Assembly: GCA_902528805.1 (NCBI GenBank)
Contig: CABZUC010000005.1
Coordinates: forward strand, 1 to 35,492
Length of the DNA: 35,492 nucleotides
Direction: 5' to 3'
Source: an uncultured Alphaproteobacteria bacterium
Lineage (GTDB): Bacteria > Pseudomonadota > Alphaproteobacteria > HIMB59
Shown here: positions 33,832 to 35,492 of the stretch, piece by piece
How positions within the stretch are numbered: the first letter of the stretch is position 1
Layout of the letters: each line of letters opens with the position of its first letter
The notes under the pieces: generated by a model
Databases searched by the model: none
What the model was told of the DNA's origin: nothing
The model's input: only the letters and a program-made list of their open reading frames with translations
Made by a program: the position numbers and the translations under genes

Positions 33832-35324
33832 TTTTGATAACCTGATATTAGATAGTCTGCAGACAAGTTAGAAAATTCTATTATTGGTGATGAATATATT
33901 CCAAAAACAATGATAGAGACTGTAATTATCCATATTGGTAAATAAATATAAGCATCCTCTTTTTCTAATTTAAATTTGATTTCAGAAAACCACATCTGTT
34001 CCACTATTTTCCAAAAGTATGCAACAGCTAATGCTGAACTTACCGCTACCAAAGCGATTGAAAAGTACATCTGGTTTGTGTAAAGAGCTTGAAATAAATA
34101 CAATTTTGAAATAAAGCCATTAGTTAAAGGCAATCCAATTAAAGATAGTCCACAAATTAATAAAGCAAATGAAGTTATTGGGTATTTGTAGCCAAAACCT
34201 TTTAAACTAGTAAGGGTCACCCTATCCTTTTGAAGAATAGCAAAGTAACCAACAGCCATAAACAAACCTCCTTTAATTAAAGCATGGTTAAATATATGAA
34301 TAAAACCTGAAGTAATACCACTATGGTCTTTAAGACTAAAAGCCAGAGTTATATAACCTATCTGAGCAATTGAGGAAAATGCCAAAAGTTTTTTTATATC
34401 ATCTTGATATATAGCTATCAAAGTTCCGATAAATATAGCGAGTAAAGATAAAGGATATAAAACAAAATCTAAAAATAAGCTTAAGTAACTTGGATATATT
34501 ATGAATACCTCGTACAAAAGTCTCACAAAAAAATAAAGAATTGTTTTTGTGGCTAATGCAGCCAAAAGAGTTGAAACAGCTGAGGGAGCATAACTATATG
34601 CAGGGGGTAACCAAATATGGACAGGAAAAATTGCAGCTTTTACCATAAGTCCAATAAGCATAAATGACATTCCGGCAAAGATAGCTAACTGGCCGTCAGA
34701 ATATTGAGCCAGCTGAATGACGAGATCATTCATATTTAACGTTCCTGTCATTGCATAAGCAAAACCTACTCCAATTACATAAAATGTAGCACCGATAGCT
34801 CCGATAATTAGATAATTAAATGCCGCTAATAACGCTTTTCTATTTTGACCTGCACCCAATGCGATTAAGGAAATAGAAGCTAATGCAGATATTTCTAAAA
34901 AAACAAATAAATTAAAAATATCGTTGGTTAAGATAATCCCGTTTAAACTTCCAATTGCCAACAACCACAAAGAGTAAGCTTTTCCGGAGTCCCTAGAATC
35001 AATTTCACTTAAAAATATTTTTCTAGAATAAAATGTTGATATCAAAGCAAAAATTGAAAACAACAATTGAAGCCCAATGTTGACTCCATCTATTTTGAAA
35101 GAAATCCCCCATGGTGGTTCCCAATTTCCAAACTCGTATATTATTAAACCTGAAATAGAAATTTCTTTTAGAAGGTGTAAAGATAAAACCAAATGTAAAA
35201 CTAAAGTGACAAGTGAAATAATCCAAGGCCATATTTTTGATGGCATGAAAGCAATAATTGCTGAAATTAGTAGAGGTAAAACCACTACCAATGCAGCAGC
35301 ATCATCTAAAAATAAATTAAACAT
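33828..35324 (-). CDS. mnhD: Na+/H+ antiporter subunit D (MnhD-like, first copy)
   Basis: A 498-residue polytopic protein, the closest of the three to standard MnhD. The helix-5 Glu is in NLFVFLEISALASISLIALG, the helix-7 Lys in GLMVKAAIFPVHIWLPPAYS, and the following APSAVSTLLAALATKTILYF carries the second Lys. DDIKKLLAFSSIAQIGYI and HIFNHALIKGGLFMAVG are family segments. The ATG is immediately next to the mnhC stop (TAA-ATG). Genes upstream (mnhB/A-like) would lie outside the window. Confidence 0.92.
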   Translation of the reverse strand: MFNLFLDDAAALVVVLPLLISAIIAFMPSKIWPWIISLVTLVLHLVLSLHLLKEISISGLIIYEFGNWEPPWGISFKIDGVNIGLQLLFSIFALISTFYSRKIFLSEIDSRDSGKAYSLWLLAIGSLNGIILTNDIFNLFVFLEISALASISLIALGAGQNRKALLAAFNYLIIGAIGATFYVIGVGFAYAMTGTLNMNDLVIQLAQYSDGQLAIFAGMSFMLIGLMVKAAIFPVHIWLPPAYSYAPSAVSTLLAALATKTILYFFVRLLYEVFIIYPSYLSLFLDFVLYPLSLLAIFIGTLIAIYQDDIKKLLAFSSIAQIGYITLAFSLKDHSGITSGFIHIFNHALIKGGLFMAVGYFAILQKDRVTLTSLKGFGYKYPITSFALLICGLSLIGLPLTNGFISKLYLFQALYTNQMYFSIALVAVSSALAVAYFWKIVEQMWFSEIKFKLEKEDAYIYLPIWIITVSIIVFGIYSSPIIEFSNLSADYLISGYQN

Positions 35325-35492
35325 TTATTTATCTGACTTTAACTCCAAAGACTGTATTTCTTTTTCTTCGATTGTTTCGTAGTTCCTGTAGATTTGTAGC
35401 ACTAACGCTAATCCCAGTGCTGAAGTTGCAACACCAACCACAATAGCAGTTAGTATTAAGACATGTGGTAATGGATTTGAATAAGCATTTTC
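35325..35492 (-). CDS. mnhC: Na+/H+ antiporter subunit C (MnhC/NuoK-like), C-terminal part only
   Basis: The minus-strand frame is open from the window edge to a TAA at 35325-35327, giving 55 residues. They begin with NPLPHVLILTAIVVGVATSA, the typical last NuoK-like helix of MnhC (DPLPQALVLTAIV in relatives), continue with one hydrophobic helix, and end in a charged tail ELKSDK. The start codon lies outside the window. It directly precedes the first mnhD gene, as in Mrp operons. Confidence 0.87.
   Translation of the reverse strand, partial: ENAYSNPLPHVLILTAIVVGVATSALGLALVLQIYRNYETIEEKEIQSLELKSDK

Noticed and set aside
35077..35382. 101-codon plus-strand ORF opposite mnhD and mnhC
   Set aside because: Antisense to two antiporter genes whose junction is well defined.
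1..35492. CRISPR arrays, insertion sequences, tRNA or rRNA genes
   Set aside because: No regularly spaced repeats, transposase ORFs, terminal inverted repeats or tRNA-like cloverleaf segments were noticed on either strand.

Overview
The window is an AT-rich (about one third G+C by eye), very tightly packed stretch of a bacterial chromosome. The gene set points to a marine, genome-streamlined alphaproteobacterium of the SAR11, HIMB59 or AEGEAN-169 kind. The evidence is the TMA/TMAO and betaine genes, a thiamine-precursor salvage operon behind a TPP riboswitch, a DUF1476 (ATP synthase zeta) protein typical of Alphaproteobacteria, and the near absence of intergenic DNA. The lineage is an inference from gene content. 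I saw no rRNA, tRNA, mobile element, phage gene or CRISPR array.

Layout. (1) 1-8990: a methylated-amine locus. The 3' part of trimethylamine monooxygenase (tmm) and a tiny membrane ORF on + face a minus-strand operon running tmoX, tmoV, tmoW, tdm and a GcvT-family gene. Tmm oxidises TMA to TMAO, TmoXVW imports TMAO, and Tdm splits it to dimethylamine and formaldehyde with transfer of C1 to tetrahydrofolate. (2) 9069-12425: alanine racemase, a DmdC-like acyl-CoA dehydrogenase and a GNAT-like protein of unknown role, nearly gapless on +. (3) 12422-15787: etfB, etfA and ETF:ubiquinone oxidoreductase on minus. (4) 15841-21750: a Nudix hydrolase; a divergent betaine module (a dimethylglycine/sarcosine dehydrogenase with a choline-kinase-like gene on minus, betaine-homocysteine methyltransferase on +); a DjlA-like co-chaperone; a cold-shock protein. 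(5) 21890-25614: thiV, thiM, thiE and thiD on minus, with a TPP riboswitch and a good sigma70 promoter. (6) 25655-30473: mmsA, the ATP synthase zeta subunit, a glyoxalase, an EamA transporter, a class I glutamine amidotransferase, a LOG-family protein and chorismate mutase. (7) 30474-35492: an Mrp/Mnh-type antiporter operon on minus with three MnhD-like subunits and one small membrane protein; its mnhC is cut by the window edge.

The genes fit together as one-carbon and energy metabolism. Tdm, the dimethylglycine/sarcosine dehydrogenase and the separate GcvT-family protein all carry the GcvT (tetrahydrofolate) fold, so methyl groups from TMAO and betaine would enter the folate pool. The acyl-CoA dehydrogenase and the dimethylglycine dehydrogenase would both feed electrons into the adjacent EtfAB/ETF-QO chain. 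BHMT uses betaine to make methionine and hands dimethylglycine to the divergently placed dehydrogenase.

The most striking structural feature is packing. All seven convergent gene pairs overlap or abut (from an 11-base overlap to a 1-base gap), and four of them share one TTAA tetranucleotide as the stop codon of both genes. The best candidates for undescribed biology are the 57-residue membrane ORF after tmm, the GcvT-family partner of Tdm, the GNAT-like protein after the acyl-CoA dehydrogenase, and the 77-residue protein inside the antiporter operon.
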